In this document: positions 1-10,032 of the stretch, piece by piece
How the letters are laid out: every line of letters starts with the position of its first letter
Numbering within the stretch: position 1 is the first letter of the stretch
DNA from: Streptomyces alanosinicus
GTDB lineage: Bacteria; Actinomycetota; Actinomycetes; Streptomycetales; Streptomycetaceae
Direction: 5' to 3'
DNA: 64,000 nt
Assembly (NCBI RefSeq): GCF_014650595.1
Contig: NZ_BMVG01000005.1
Coordinates: 62,001 to 126,000 of the forward strand
Made by a program: the position numbers and the translations under genes
Notes under the pieces: model-generated
The model's input: the letters and a program-made list of their open reading frames with translations, nothing else
Database searches by the model: none
What the model was told of the DNA's origin: nothing

Positions 1-78
1 GAGGCCCCGCCGGCCGCACCGCCCGCCCCTTCACGGCGGAGCCCGCGGTCGCGCTCAGGCATGCCCCACATCCCCTGA
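1..78 (+). CDS. 3' end of an upstream gene (partial)
   Basis: Reading from base 1, an open plus-strand frame runs 25 codons to a TGA at 76-78 and ends in GMPHIP. It is Pro/Ala/Arg/Ser rich and stops 19 bases before the next start, as expected for the tail of a gene co-directional with the DUF305 gene. There is too little to assign a function, and a chance open frame in GC-rich DNA cannot be excluded. Confidence 0.3.
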   Translation, partial: EAPPAAPPAPSRRSPRSRSGMPHIP

Positions 79-97
79 GAACCACAGGAGTCCCCGC

Positions 98-736
98 ATG
101 ACCATCCGTACCTCGACGCGCCGTACCCGCACGCGCCGTGCCGCCCTGGCCGCGGTCGCCGTGACCGCCGCCCTCGCCCTCGCCGCCTGCGGCGGCAGCG
201 GTGACGGCGGCGACCATGCCGCGCACGGCGCCTCCGCCTCCGCGAGCGCGTCGGCCGCCCGCACCCACAACGCCCAGGACGTCGCCTTCGCGCAGGGCAT
301 GATCCCGCACCACCAGCAGGCCCTGGAGATGGCGCGCCTCGCCGCCGGCCGGGCCTCCTCGGCGCGGGTGAAGGACCTCGCCACCCGCATCGAGAAGGCC
401 CAGGACCCCGAGATCCGCACCATGACCGGCTGGCTCACGTCCTGGGGCGAGCAGGTGCCCATGGCCGGCATGGACCACTCCGGCCACTCCGGCATGCCTG
501 GCATGCCCGGGATGATGACCGACGCCGACATGACCGCGCTGAAGAAGGCCAAGGGCACGGACTTCGACACGAAGTTCCTGTCCATGATGGTCGAGCACCA
601 CCAGGGCGCCGTCGAGATGGCCGGCACCGAGAAGAGCAAGGGCTCCTACGGCCCTGCCAAGACTCTGGCCGACGCCATCGTCACCGCGCAGAACGCCGAG
701 ATCAAGGAGATGAAGAAGCTCCTCGGCGCGAACTGA
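98..736 (+). CDS. DUF305 family lipoprotein
   Basis: This is a 212-residue exported protein. An Arg-rich N-terminus, a hydrophobic stretch and a lipobox ending LALAAC (Cys31) predict lipidation and anchoring outside the membrane. A low-complexity Ala/Ser linker follows. The mature part has the two repeats typical of DUF305: AQGMIPHHQQALEMARLA near residue 65 and MMVEHHQGAVEMA near 170, each with paired His. A Met/Gly/His-rich loop lies between them. The ferritin-like fold and His/Met content suggest metal (possibly copper) binding, but no reaction is established for the family. An AGGAG ribosome site precedes the ATG. Family confidence is high; function is unknown. Confidence 0.9.
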   Translation: MTIRTSTRRTRTRRAALAAVAVTAALALAACGGSGDGGDHAAHGASASASASAARTHNAQDVAFAQGMIPHHQQALEMARLAAGRASSARVKDLATRIEKAQDPEIRTMTGWLTSWGEQVPMAGMDHSGHSGMPGMPGMMTDADMTALKKAKGTDFDTKFLSMMVEHHQGAVEMAGTEKSKGSYGPAKTLADAIVTAQNAEIKEMKKLLGAN

Positions 737-791
737 CGCGGGACGGGGCGGCGGCCCGTGCCCCCGGCTCCGGCCGCCGCCCCACCGCGGC

Positions 792-2021
792 TCACAGCCG
801 CACGACGACCAGCGCCGTGTCGTCGGTCGCACCCCCGGGAGGCAGCAGTTCCAGCAGGACGGCGTCCGCGAGCCTGTCGGGGTCGTCGTCGCGATGCCGG
901 TCCAGGGACGAGGCGAGGCGGGCCAGCCCGGTGTCGATGTCCTCGCCGCGGCGCTCGACCAGACCGTCGGTGTAGAGGACGAGGGTGGCGCCATCGGTGT
1001 AGGCCGTACGGGCCTCGGGCCGCGGTACCGGGTCGGGGCGGGCGTCGAGCGGCGGGTCGGTGGCCCGGTCGAGGAACTCCACACGGCCGTCGGGGTGAAC
1101 GAGGACGGGCGGCGGATGACCGGCGCTGCTGTAGGCGATCGTGCGGTCGTCGAAGTCGATGAAGGTCGTGACGGCGGTGGCGGATTCCGCGCCGTCGACG
1201 ACATGCGCGTACCGCCCCAGCACGTTCAGCGCCTCGGCCGGTCCCGAGGCCACCCGGCAGGCGGCGCTCAGCGCACTGCGCAGCTGGCCCATGACGCAGG
1301 CCGCCTCCAGACCGTGCCCGACCACGTCCCCCACGGCCACGCCGATGCGGTGGCCGCCCACCAGGTCGACGACGTCGTACCAGTCCCCGCACACGTTCAG
1401 CGCGCCGACCGCGGGCCGGTAGCGTACCGCCGCGTGATGGTCGCCGACCTGCCGGCGGGCGGGCAGCATCGCCTTCTGCAGGGCGAGGGCCACCTCGCGC
1501 TCGCGGGCGTGGGCCTGGCGCAGCCGTTCGTTGAGTTCCTGCAGTTCGCGGGCGCGTGTGTACAGCTCGGCCTCCAGGACGCGGGCCCGGCCACCGGCGG
1601 GGCCGCCGCGGGCCCGGATCAGTTCGGTGACCTCCTCCACCCGGTGCACCAGCAGGACCACCTTCCCGTCCGCATCGCACACGGGCGCGTTGACCGGGCT
1701 CCAGTAGCGCTCCGCCCACTCCCCGGGCCGCTCGGGATCCTCCACGTCGTACCGCTGCAGGGCCATGGCATCGCGCTCGCCGGTGGCCACGACCCGCGCC
1801 AGCGAGGCGGCCAGATTCCGCATGCCCGAGGCGCCCGAGTCGTTCGGGTTGTCCGGGAAGACGTCGAAGAGATAGCGCCCCACCACCTGCTCGCGGGTGC
1901 GCCCGGCCACCCGCAGGAACTCCGCGTTGGCGTCCACGTAGGTCAACTCGGGCGTCAGCAGCGCCACCATGCCCGGCAGCGCCTGGAACACCCGCGCGTA
2001 GTCGACGGCCGTGTCGTTCAT
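792..2021 (-). CDS. PAS-SpoIIE (PP2C-type) protein phosphatase
   Basis: This 409-residue cytosolic protein starts with a PAS domain (about residues 8-130, including VDANAEFLRVAGRTREQVVG), then has a short helical linker and a SpoIIE/PP2C phosphatase domain (about 185-409). Metal-binding signatures are CGDWYDVVDL, VGDVVGHGLEAA and LYTDGLVERRGEDID. Such enzymes usually dephosphorylate anti-anti-sigma proteins in response to a sensed signal. It has no kinase domain. The neighbouring minus-strand gene encodes a larger phosphatase with PAS, GAF and HATPase domains, so the two may act on the same partner-switching pathway. The ligand is not predictable. Confidence 0.88.
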   Translation of the reverse strand: MNDTAVDYARVFQALPGMVALLTPELTYVDANAEFLRVAGRTREQVVGRYLFDVFPDNPNDSGASGMRNLAASLARVVATGERDAMALQRYDVEDPERPGEWAERYWSPVNAPVCDADGKVVLLVHRVEEVTELIRARGGPAGGRARVLEAELYTRARELQELNERLRQAHAREREVALALQKAMLPARRQVGDHHAAVRYRPAVGALNVCGDWYDVVDLVGGHRIGVAVGDVVGHGLEAACVMGQLRSALSAACRVASGPAEALNVLGRYAHVVDGAESATAVTTFIDFDDRTIAYSSAGHPPPVLVHPDGRVEFLDRATDPPLDARPDPVPRPEARTAYTDGATLVLYTDGLVERRGEDIDTGLARLASSLDRHRDDDPDRLADAVLLELLPPGGATDDTALVVVRL

Positions 2022-2109
2022 GGCTACCGCCTATCCACCGGAGTCGTGCCCATCCACCGGAGTCATGCCATTTTCCCACGTCACGCGACGTATGCGCGGG
2101 CCGCGAAGG

Positions 2110-4560
2110 TCAGTCAGGCGGGTCGTCCAGAGACTGCTCGGCCCAGATGACCTTTCCTTCGGGCACGAAGCGGGTGCCCCATCGCTGGGCGAACTGGGAG
2201 ACCAGCAGCAGTCCGCGGCCGCCCTCGTCCATGGCGCGCGGATGGCGCAGATGCGGCGCGGTGGCGCCGCCGTCGGAGACCTCGCAGATCAGCGCCCGGT
2301 CCCTGATCAGCCGGAGCCGGATGGGGGCCTCCGCGTGCCGGATGGCGTTGGTGACCAGCTCGCTCACGACCAGTTCGGTGGTGAACGCCAGCTCCGCGAG
2401 GCCCCACTCGGCCAGCTGGCGGGTGGCCTCCTTGCGGGCGTCGGCGACCACGGCCGGGTCGGCGGCCAGATCCCAGTCGGCGACCCGGCCCTCGCCGAGC
2501 AGCCGGGTCCGGGCCATCAGCAGGGCCACGTCGTCGTGCGGGCGGGCCGGGACCAGGGTGTCGATCACGGACCGGCAGCGCAGGTCGAGGGAGGGAGCGG
2601 GCCGCTCCAGCGCGCGGCGCAGCCGGTCGCGGTCCGCCTCTGCGGTCCCGTCCTGCCCGTGGGCCAGCAGCCCGTCGGTGTGCAGGGCGAGCGTGCTGCC
2701 CTCGGCCAGGACCAGCTCGACCGCCTCGAAGGGCGGACCGCCCGCCCCGAGCGGCGGCCCCTGTGGCAGGTCGACGAAGCCGACCACGCCGTCGGGCAGG
2801 ACCACGGCGGGCGCGGGATGCCCCGCGGCGGCCATCGTGCACCGCCCGTCGACCGGGTCGTAGACGACATACACACACCCGGCGCCCAGCGCCCGGGCGT
2901 CGGCGGCCTCCGGGACCTCGGGCGCGCCCTCCTCGTCGGACATCCGCGCCACCAGGTCGTCGAGGTGCGCGAGGATCTCCTCGGGCGGCAGATCGAGCGC
3001 CGCGAGGGTGCGTACGGCGGTGCGCAGCCGCCCCATGGCCGCGGCGGCGTCGATCCCGTGCCCCGGCACCTCGCCCACGACCAGGGCCACCCGCGCCCCG
3101 GACAGCGGGATGAGGTCGTACCAGTCGCCGCCGAGGCCGGTCAGCTCGTCGGCCGGCCGGTAGCAGGCGGCCACCTCCACCGCGTCCTGCTCGGGCAGCC
3201 GGTGCGGCAGCAGGCTGCGCTGCAGGACCAGGGCCGCGTCCCGCTCGCGGGTGTAGCGACGGGCGTTGTCCACGCAGACCGCCGCCCGCGACACCAGGTC
3301 CTCGGCGAGACTCAGGTCGTCCTCGTCGAACGGCTCCTGCCGGCCGCGCCGGAAGAAGGAGGTGACGCCCATCGTGACGCCCCGCGCCCGGATGGGCACG
3401 ATCATCACGCTCCGCAGCCCCAGCTCCAGAAAGGTTTCCGCGCGGCCGTCCGGGATGCCCGCGGCCCACTCCTCGGCCGGCGGGTCGAGCCGCTCCTCGC
3501 GCCAGGACCGGCCCGTGGTCAGACAGCGGATCGGGGGCGATCCGGCCAGATAGGTGACCACCTCGCCGATGGCGACGACGGCCTCCGGGACCCCGGGATT
3601 CACCGACTGGTGCCCCGCCCGCCGCAGCGGCACATGATCGGTGTCGTCCGGCGGCTCCGGCTCGGCGCCGCGCAGCACGGACTCCAGCAGGTCCACGCCG
3701 ACGAAGTCCGCGAAACCCGTCACGGCCACATCGGCCAGTTCCTGCGCGGTCCGCCGGATGTCCAGGGTGCGCCCGATCTGCTCCCCGGCCCGGTCGAGCA
3801 GGGCCAGCCGCTGCCGGGCGCGGTGCCGCTCGGTGACATCGACGACGGTGTAGTACACGCCCATCGCGTGCCCCTGGGCGTCGTCGAGGCGGGTGAACGA
3901 CATCATGTGCGCCGTCTCCCGGTGCGGCGCGGACCGGATCTGGCCCACATGCTCGTACCCGACCACCGGCCGGCCGGTCTCCAGCACGCGCCGCATCTGA
4001 TGCTCGATGTCCGCGGAGTCGATGCCGGGCTGGATCTCCGCCAGCCGACGCCCGAGCCGCTCCTCCGGGGAGCCGCCGCCGTACCGCTCCAGGGCCTCGT
4101 TCGACCATACGCACCGCAGATCGGTGTCCACGATCGCTATGCCGACGGGGGAGTCGGTCACCATCTGCTCCAGCACCGCACGGCTCATGTCCCAGCCGCG
4201 CGCCCCGGACGTCTCGGAGAGCAGAACCAGCCACTGTGGTGCCCCGGCGGGTTCCACCGCAGGAGTGATCCGCACCATCAACCGGACGAGCCGCCCGTCC
4301 CCCCGCCGCGCGGTCAGCAGCCCCGCCCAGCCGCCGTCCCGAAGGCACCGCCGGGCCAGCTCGGGTACCCGGGCGGCGTCCTCGGCGGACAGCAGGCGGG
4401 CCGCCCCGGTGCCCACCACCGCGGCGGCCGGGTACGCCAGCAGCCGCTGTGCGTCGGGCGTCCAGCCCGTCACCGTGCCCTGTGCGTCGAGCAGCAGGGG
4501 CGCGGCGTCCGCCACGTCGAACCGCTGCCGGGCAACGTCCTGCTTCTCGTGAGTGCCCAC
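2110..4560 (-). CDS. PAS-PAS-GAF-SpoIIE-HATPase regulatory phosphatase/kinase
   Basis: This is a large cytosolic signalling protein of about 816 residues. From the N-terminus it has two PAS domains (the second has SPVGIAIVDTDLRCVWSNEA), a GAF domain, a SpoIIE/PP2C phosphatase domain (GLGGDWYDLIPL, VGEVPGHGIDAAAAMG) and a C-terminal RsbW-like HATPase (ELVVSELVTNAIRHA, then EGGRGLLLVSQFA). Phosphatase and anti-sigma-type kinase in one chain are common in Streptomyces and suggest control of partner-switching sigma regulation. I prefer the GTG at 4560 because AGAGAGG lies six bases upstream. An in-frame GTG at 4614 would add 18 residues but has a poorly spaced site. A TATAGA -10-like box lies just upstream of 4560. 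Confidence 0.88.
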   Translation of the reverse strand: MGTHEKQDVARQRFDVADAAPLLLDAQGTVTGWTPDAQRLLAYPAAAVVGTGAARLLSAEDAARVPELARRCLRDGGWAGLLTARRGDGRLVRLMVRITPAVEPAGAPQWLVLLSETSGARGWDMSRAVLEQMVTDSPVGIAIVDTDLRCVWSNEALERYGGGSPEERLGRRLAEIQPGIDSADIEHQMRRVLETGRPVVGYEHVGQIRSAPHRETAHMMSFTRLDDAQGHAMGVYYTVVDVTERHRARQRLALLDRAGEQIGRTLDIRRTAQELADVAVTGFADFVGVDLLESVLRGAEPEPPDDTDHVPLRRAGHQSVNPGVPEAVVAIGEVVTYLAGSPPIRCLTTGRSWREERLDPPAEEWAAGIPDGRAETFLELGLRSVMIVPIRARGVTMGVTSFFRRGRQEPFDEDDLSLAEDLVSRAAVCVDNARRYTRERDAALVLQRSLLPHRLPEQDAVEVAACYRPADELTGLGGDWYDLIPLSGARVALVVGEVPGHGIDAAAAMGRLRTAVRTLAALDLPPEEILAHLDDLVARMSDEEGAPEVPEAADARALGAGCVYVVYDPVDGRCTMAAAGHPAPAVVLPDGVVGFVDLPQGPPLGAGGPPFEAVELVLAEGSTLALHTDGLLAHGQDGTAEADRDRLRRALERPAPSLDLRCRSVIDTLVPARPHDDVALLMARTRLLGEGRVADWDLAADPAVVADARKEATRQLAEWGLAELAFTTELVVSELVTNAIRHAEAPIRLRLIRDRALICEVSDGGATAPHLRHPRAMDEGGRGLLLVSQFAQRWGTRFVPEGKVIWAEQSLDDPPD

Positions 4561-4643
4561 GGTCGACCTCTCTATAGCTGAGAGTGGTCTACCCTCTCTT
4601 GGCTGAATCGTCACCCTTCGGCCATCGGCTGGGGCCGTACGAA

Positions 4644-4678
4644 CGGGCGGGGAGCGGCCGCCCGCCGCTCCCCGCCCG
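4644..4678 (-). terminator. GC-rich hairpin after rocD
   Basis: Perfect 14-base arms at 4644-4657 and 4665-4678 enclose a 7-base loop. The hairpin sits 30 bases past the rocD stop and before the next minus-strand gene, where it would end the ddaH-rocD transcript. There is no strong T-run, which is usual for actinobacterial terminators. Confidence 0.6.
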
Positions 4679-4707
4679 CCGTCGTCGGTCCGGCAGCTTC
4701 ACCGAGG

Positions 4708-5928
4708 TCAGGACCCCAGCACCCGTTCCAGCGCCACCAGCGCGGAGCGCAGTTCCTCGGCCGTGACGGTCAGCGGGGGTGCCAGCCGGATCGTGGACCC
4801 GTGGGTGTCCTTCACCAGGATCCCCTCCCGCATCAGCCGCTCACTGATCTCACGGCCGGAGCCGATCGCCGGGTCGATGTCGACGCCCGCCCACAGGCCG
4901 CGCGCCCGGAAACCGAGGACGCCCTTGCCGACCAGCTCCTGCAGCCCGTCGCGCAGGATCACGCCCAGCTCGGCGGCCCGCTGCTGGAACGCGCCGGTCT
5001 CCAGCAGCTCCACCACGGCCGTGCCGACGGCCGCGGCGAGCGGATTGCCGCCGAACGTCGAGCCGTGCTCGCCCGGGTGCAGCACCCCGAGCACCTCGCG
5101 CCGCGCCACGACGGCCGACACCGGGACGATGCCGCCGCCGAGCGCCTTGCCGAGCAGCAGCACGTCCGGTACGACGGCCTCGTGCTCGACGGCGAGGGTG
5201 CGGCCGGTGCGGCCGAGGCCCGACTGGATCTCGTCGGCGATGAACAGACAGCCCTTGCGGCGGGTCAGCTCCCGCACCCCGGCGAGATAGCCGTCCTTCG
5301 GGATGATCACGCCGGCCTCGCCCTGGACGGGCTCGATCAGCACGGCCGCCGTGGTCTCGTCGACGGCCTCCTCCAGCGCGGCCAGGTCGTCGTACGGCAC
5401 GACGCGGAAGCCGGGCGTGAAGGGGCCGAAGCCCGAGCGGGCGGTCTCGTCCGTGGAGAAGCTGACGATCGTCGTCGTACGGCCGTGGAAGTTCTCCGCG
5501 GCGACCACGATCGTCGCCCGGTCGGCGGGCACGCCCTTCACGTCGTACGCCCACTTGCGGGCCACCTTGATGCCGCTCTCCACCGCCTCGGCGCCGGTGT
5601 TCATCGGCAGCACCATGTCCAGGCCGGTCAGCGCCGAGAGCCGCTCGGCGAACTCGGCGAGGCGGTCGTTGTGGAAGGCGCGGGAGGTCAGGGTGAGCCG
5701 GTCGAGCTGGCGGTGCGCGGCCTCGATCAGCGCCGGGTGCCGGTGGCCGAAGTTCAGGGCCGAGTACCCGGCGAGCATGTCCAGATAGCGGCGGCCGTCG
5801 ACGTCCTCCACCCAGGTGCCCTCGGCTCGGGCGACGACCACGGGCAGGGGGTGGTAGTTGTGTGCGAGGACCGGCTCCTCCGCCTTGATCAGCTCGTCGG
5901 ACGTACGGACGGGTGCGGGTGCGGTCAT
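4708..5928 (-). CDS. rocD: Ornithine aminotransferase
   Basis: This 406-residue PLP enzyme transfers the delta-amino group of ornithine to 2-oxoglutarate, giving glutamate semialdehyde. Class III aminotransferase signatures are present: MNTGAEAVESGIKVARKW binds the PLP phosphate region, FIADEIQSGLGRTG carries the PLP-pairing Asp, and LLLGKALGGG holds the Schiff-base Lys. Length fits the family. The start at 5928 shares one base with the ddaH stop, so the pair is translationally linked. With ddaH it forms an arginine/ornithine catabolic unit, probably under the upstream Lrp-type regulator. A hairpin at 4644-4678 follows. Confidence 0.93.
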   Translation of the reverse strand: MTAPAPVRTSDELIKAEEPVLAHNYHPLPVVVARAEGTWVEDVDGRRYLDMLAGYSALNFGHRHPALIEAAHRQLDRLTLTSRAFHNDRLAEFAERLSALTGLDMVLPMNTGAEAVESGIKVARKWAYDVKGVPADRATIVVAAENFHGRTTTIVSFSTDETARSGFGPFTPGFRVVPYDDLAALEEAVDETTAAVLIEPVQGEAGVIIPKDGYLAGVRELTRRKGCLFIADEIQSGLGRTGRTLAVEHEAVVPDVLLLGKALGGGIVPVSAVVARREVLGVLHPGEHGSTFGGNPLAAAVGTAVVELLETGAFQQRAAELGVILRDGLQELVGKGVLGFRARGLWAGVDIDPAIGSGREISERLMREGILVKDTHGSTIRLAPPLTVTAEELRSALVALERVLGS

Positions 5929-6737
5929 CAGCGGATCTCCTGGGTGCAGCACTTGATGCCGCCGCCGGCCTTGTGGAACTCGGACAGGTCGACGGGGACG
6001 GGGACATAACCGTGGCCGGCGAGGTTCTCGGCCAGCGCCTCGGCCTGCGGCGCGATGAAGACGTTGCGGCCGTCGCAGACGGAGTTCAGACCGAAGGCCA
6101 TCGCGTCCTCGCGGGTGGCGAGCACCGCGTCCGGGTACAGCCGGCGCAGCACCTCCCGGCTGCCCGCCGAGAACGCCTCCGGGTAGTAGCAGATGTTGTC
6201 GTCGTCGAGGACGAACAGCGCCGTGTCCAGGTGGTAGAAGTACGGATCCACCAGGGTCAGGCCGATCACCGGATGGCCGAGGAACTCCTGGGCCTCCCGG
6301 TGCGCCTCGCGGGTGGTGCGGAACCCGGTGCCGGCGAGCACGTACCGGCCCGTCCACACCAGGTCGCCCTCGCCCTCGGTCACCGCCTCGGGGCGGTACA
6401 CGTCGTAGCCGGCCCCCTTGAACCAGGTGTCGTAGTGCAGCGACTCCGGGCGCCGCTCGGGGGCGTGGAACAGCGAGCCGAAGACCCGGCCGCCGACCAC
6501 GAACGCGGCGTTGGCGGCGAAGACCATGTCGGGCAGGCCCGGGACCGGCTCGACCGACTCGACCGTGTGCCCATGGGTGCGGTAGGCGCGGATCAGCGTC
6601 TGCCACTGCCCCCGGGCGAGGTCGACGTCGACGGGCCGGTCGGGCTGCATCCATGGATTGATCGCGTACTGCACGGCGAAATGTCTGGGTTCACAGACGA
6701 GAAAGCGCCGAGGGCGCTGTACACGGGTTTCGGACAC
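5928..6737 (-). CDS. ddaH: Dimethylarginine dimethylaminohydrolase / arginine-modifying amidinotransferase-fold enzyme
   Basis: This 269-residue pentein-fold hydrolase matches dimethylargininases, which convert methylated arginine to citrulline plus an amine. Visible active-site elements are PDMVFAANAAFV near residue 69, the catalytic His in PYFYHLDTALF and the nucleophilic Cys in GGGIKCCTQ near the C-terminus. Some pentein relatives hydrolyse arginine itself, so the exact substrate is inferred. The start is a GTG with GGAGG upstream. It is coupled to rocD by a one-base overlap. The preceding 153-base gap carries an imperfect inverted repeat at 6835-6847 (gcagc-atc-gctgc) that might bind the Lrp regulator. 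Confidence 0.88.
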   Translation of the reverse strand: MSETRVQRPRRFLVCEPRHFAVQYAINPWMQPDRPVDVDLARGQWQTLIRAYRTHGHTVESVEPVPGLPDMVFAANAAFVVGGRVFGSLFHAPERRPESLHYDTWFKGAGYDVYRPEAVTEGEGDLVWTGRYVLAGTGFRTTREAHREAQEFLGHPVIGLTLVDPYFYHLDTALFVLDDDNICYYPEAFSAGSREVLRRLYPDAVLATREDAMAFGLNSVCDGRNVFIAPQAEALAENLAGHGYVPVPVDLSEFHKAGGGIKCCTQEIR

Positions 6738-6890
6738 AGAGGGTTTCCTCCGCTTTGCTGTGTGTCACAGGGGGTGAGCACAACGGTAGAAAGGGAGGGG
6801 GACGCTCGACAAGAAAAGATAGCTGCGTAGATGTGCAGCATCGCTGCGTTCTTCAGTGGGAAAACGCACTGTTCCTGCGCATGCTCCGCG

Positions 6891-7376
6891 TCACTCGGGG
6901 GCCACGTGGGTCGCGCCGGCTTCGGGGCTTTCCGGGAGGAGGTGCGAGAGCACCATCACGCTGATCGTCTTCCGGATGAACGGCTCGGTGCGGATGCGCT
7001 CCAGCACCTCCTCGAAGTGGTCCACGTCCCGCGCCCGCACATGCAGCAGCGCGTCCGCGCCGCCGGTGACCGTCATGGCCGCCGTGATCTCGGGATGGTT
7101 CCGGACGACCTCCGCCAGCCGCCGGGGCGGGGCCGCGCCCTCGCAGTACACCTCGACGTACGCCTCCGTGCGCCAGCCGAGCGCCGAGGGCCGCACCGTC
7201 GCCGTGAACCCCGTGATCACCCCGGTCTCCCGCAGCCGGTCCACCCGCCGCTTGACCGCCGTCGCGGACAGTCCGATGTCCGCGCCGATCTCGGCGAAGC
7301 TGGTCCGCGCGTTCGCCATCAGCGCGGTGATGATCTTGCGGTCGAGATCGTCGAAGGACGTGGCCCTGCTGTTCAT
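6891..7376 (-). CDS. Lrp/AsnC family transcriptional regulator
   Basis: A 161-residue cytosolic DNA-binding protein. The N-terminal AsnC-type helix-turn-helix (LDRKIITALMANARTSFAEI, about residues 10-70) includes the typical SATAVKRRVDRLRETGVI recognition segment. A C-terminal RAM/ligand-binding domain follows (about 75-150). Such proteins sense amino acids as oligomers. It lies directly upstream of ddaH-rocD on the same strand, so local control of arginine/ornithine catabolism is the simplest inference. Lrp regulators of this kind commonly autoregulate. Confidence 0.88.
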   Translation of the reverse strand: MNSRATSFDDLDRKIITALMANARTSFAEIGADIGLSATAVKRRVDRLRETGVITGFTATVRPSALGWRTEAYVEVYCEGAAPPRRLAEVVRNHPEITAAMTVTGGADALLHVRARDVDHFEEVLERIRTEPFIRKTISVMVLSHLLPESPEAGATHVAPE

Positions 7377-7452
7377 GCGGGCACTGTAATGCGGGCACTG
7401 AAATCAGCCACGCCCGCGCCGCGGCCTAGGGTCGGGGTCCGCCGGACAGGCC

Positions 7453-7641
7453 CTAGGACCGGGTGACGATCATGGCGAGGGTCAGCAGGCCGAGCACGAC
7501 CCAGCCGAACCACAGCCAGCCGTTGCCGCCGAGCGCGACCGTATAGGCGGTCACGACGACGAGTCCGCCGACCGTGAGCGCCCCCATCGCCTTGGTGGAG
7601 CCGTTCGTCGAGCCGTTCGTACCGTTCGTGGAACCGGGCAT
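7453..7641 (-). CDS. Small two-helix membrane protein
   Basis: A 62-residue protein with a polar Asn/Gly/Ser/Thr-repeat N-terminus (residues 3-16) and two hydrophobic segments (about 19-38 and 42-59) separated by a short Gly/Asn turn. The ATG at 7641 has GAGGAGGG at good spacing, which supports translation. It lies 110 bases downstream of ctaG on the same strand. It could be a small membrane partner, but I recognise no family. Confidence 0.6.
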   Translation of the reverse strand: MPGSTNGTNGSTNGSTKAMGALTVGGLVVVTAYTVALGGNGWLWFGWVVLGLLTLAMIVTRS

Positions 7642-7751
7642 CGCGACACCCTCCTCATGGTCCGTCCACGACCATGGTGCCCCGGATCCCACCCGGAGGG
7701 GACGACTCCGCCCAGGGGCGGGGTCCAGGGGCAGCCTCTGGCCCTCGCGCT

Positions 7752-8702
7752 CTAACCCTCGCGGGTGTTCAGTGAGGCGAGGTAGGCGTTGTACGCCTCC
7801 AGCTCCTTGTCGCCGTCGCGGTCGGCGGCGCGGTCCTTGCGCTTGGCCTGGCGCTGCTCGGAGCCGTACCACTGGAAGAGCAGTGCGATCAGCACCAGGA
7901 CGGACGGGATCTCGCTGAAGGCCCAGGCGATCCCGCCGGCCGCGTTCTGGTCGGAGAGCGCGTCGATGCCGAGCGAGGCCGGCGGGTGCCGGAAGGTGTT
8001 CACCATCGGCGTCGACGCCATCATCAAGGCGATACCGAAGAACGCGTGGAACGGCATGCCCGCGAACAGCTCCAGCATCCGCATCAGATACCCCGGCCGG
8101 TGCGGACCCGGATCGATACCGATGATCGGCCAGAAGAACACCACGCCGACCGCGAGGAAGTGCACCATCATCGCGATGTGCCCGGCCCTGGAGCCCATCA
8201 GGGTGTCGAACAGCGGGGTGAAGTACAGCGCGTACAGGCTCGCGATGAACAGCGGGATCGTGAACGCCGGGTGGGTGATGATCCGCATGTAGCGGCTGTG
8301 CAGCAGCGCCAGCAGCAGCTCGCGCGGCCCCTTGCGCCCCCGGCCCGCCGTCGGCAGTGCCCGCAGCGCCAGGGTGACCGGGGCGCCGAGCAGGATCAGG
8401 ATCGGCGACAGCATGCTGATGATCATGTGCTGCACCATGTGCACGCTGAACATCACCATGCCGTAGTCGTTCAGCTTGGTGCACATCACCAGCGCGATGG
8501 TCAGCACACCGATGACGTACGAGACCGTACGGCTGACCGGCCAGGTGTCCCCGCGCCGCCGCAGCCGCAGCACGCCCCAGCCGTACAGGCCGAGCCCGAG
8601 CAGGCAGGCGACGAGGAAGAACGGGTCGGTGGACCACTCCAGCCCCCGTGCCAGCGTGAACGGCGGCAGATCCATCATCATGCCGTGCCCGCTGTGATCC
8701 AT
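7752..8702 (-). CDS. ctaG: Cytochrome c oxidase assembly protein, CtaG (caa3) family
   Basis: A 316-residue polytopic membrane protein of the caa3-type CtaG family, linked to copper delivery and assembly of cytochrome c oxidase. It begins with a His/Met-rich segment (MDHSGHGMMMDLPP) that could bind copper. Several hydrophobic segments follow, with conserved charged and His positions such as MVMFSVHMVQHMIISM and MMVHFLAVGVVFFW. The ATG at 8702 was chosen because AGGAG lies seven bases upstream; a longer reading from 8771 has no such signal. A strong hairpin separates it from pfkA. Confidence 0.85.
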   Translation of the reverse strand: MDHSGHGMMMDLPPFTLARGLEWSTDPFFLVACLLGLGLYGWGVLRLRRRGDTWPVSRTVSYVIGVLTIALVMCTKLNDYGMVMFSVHMVQHMIISMLSPILILLGAPVTLALRALPTAGRGRKGPRELLLALLHSRYMRIITHPAFTIPLFIASLYALYFTPLFDTLMGSRAGHIAMMVHFLAVGVVFFWPIIGIDPGPHRPGYLMRMLELFAGMPFHAFFGIALMMASTPMVNTFRHPPASLGIDALSDQNAAGGIAWAFSEIPSVLVLIALLFQWYGSEQRQAKRKDRAADRDGDKELEAYNAYLASLNTREG

Positions 8703-8757
8703 CCGGCGGCTCCTGTTTCGTGGGGGTTGTGCGAGTTGTCCGCCCCCCAGAGTAGAA

Positions 8758-8789
8758 CCGCCCCCGGTCACGACCGTGACCGGGGGCGG
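8758..8789 (-). terminator. Strong hairpin between pfkA and ctaG
   Basis: Arms ccgcccccggtcacg (8758-8772) and its exact complement (8775-8789) form up to 15 pairs. It lies 17 bases past the pfkA stop and is followed on the minus strand by ttct. It should end pfkA transcription before ctaG. Confidence 0.8.
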
Positions 8790-8805
8790 GTTGTTCTCGG
8801 GTGAA

Positions 8806-9831
<1,026 letters not shown>

Positions 9832-10032
9832 AGCCCGAAATACCTTCTCAACGTGGGCCGGGTAACCGGACCACGTTGTCCGGTGGATTCCCGGTCACCC
9901 TACCGGCGTGAGGGGGTCGTTCCGTAGCGGGCGTCCGCTTGCTGGACGTGCCCGCACATGTGAGCGGACAGTCCGTCAGGCGGGCCCACTACGAGACTGC
10001 CGGAGCGCGCTGGAGAAACGCTGCAGCGTGAC

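Noticed and set aside
2011..4581. Long plus-strand open frame opposite the large SpoIIE-type gene, and similar ones elsewhere
   Set aside because: The minus-strand gene has clear domains and third-position GC. The opposite frames are low-complexity Arg/Gly/Pro/Asp-rich text typical of antisense GC-rich DNA.
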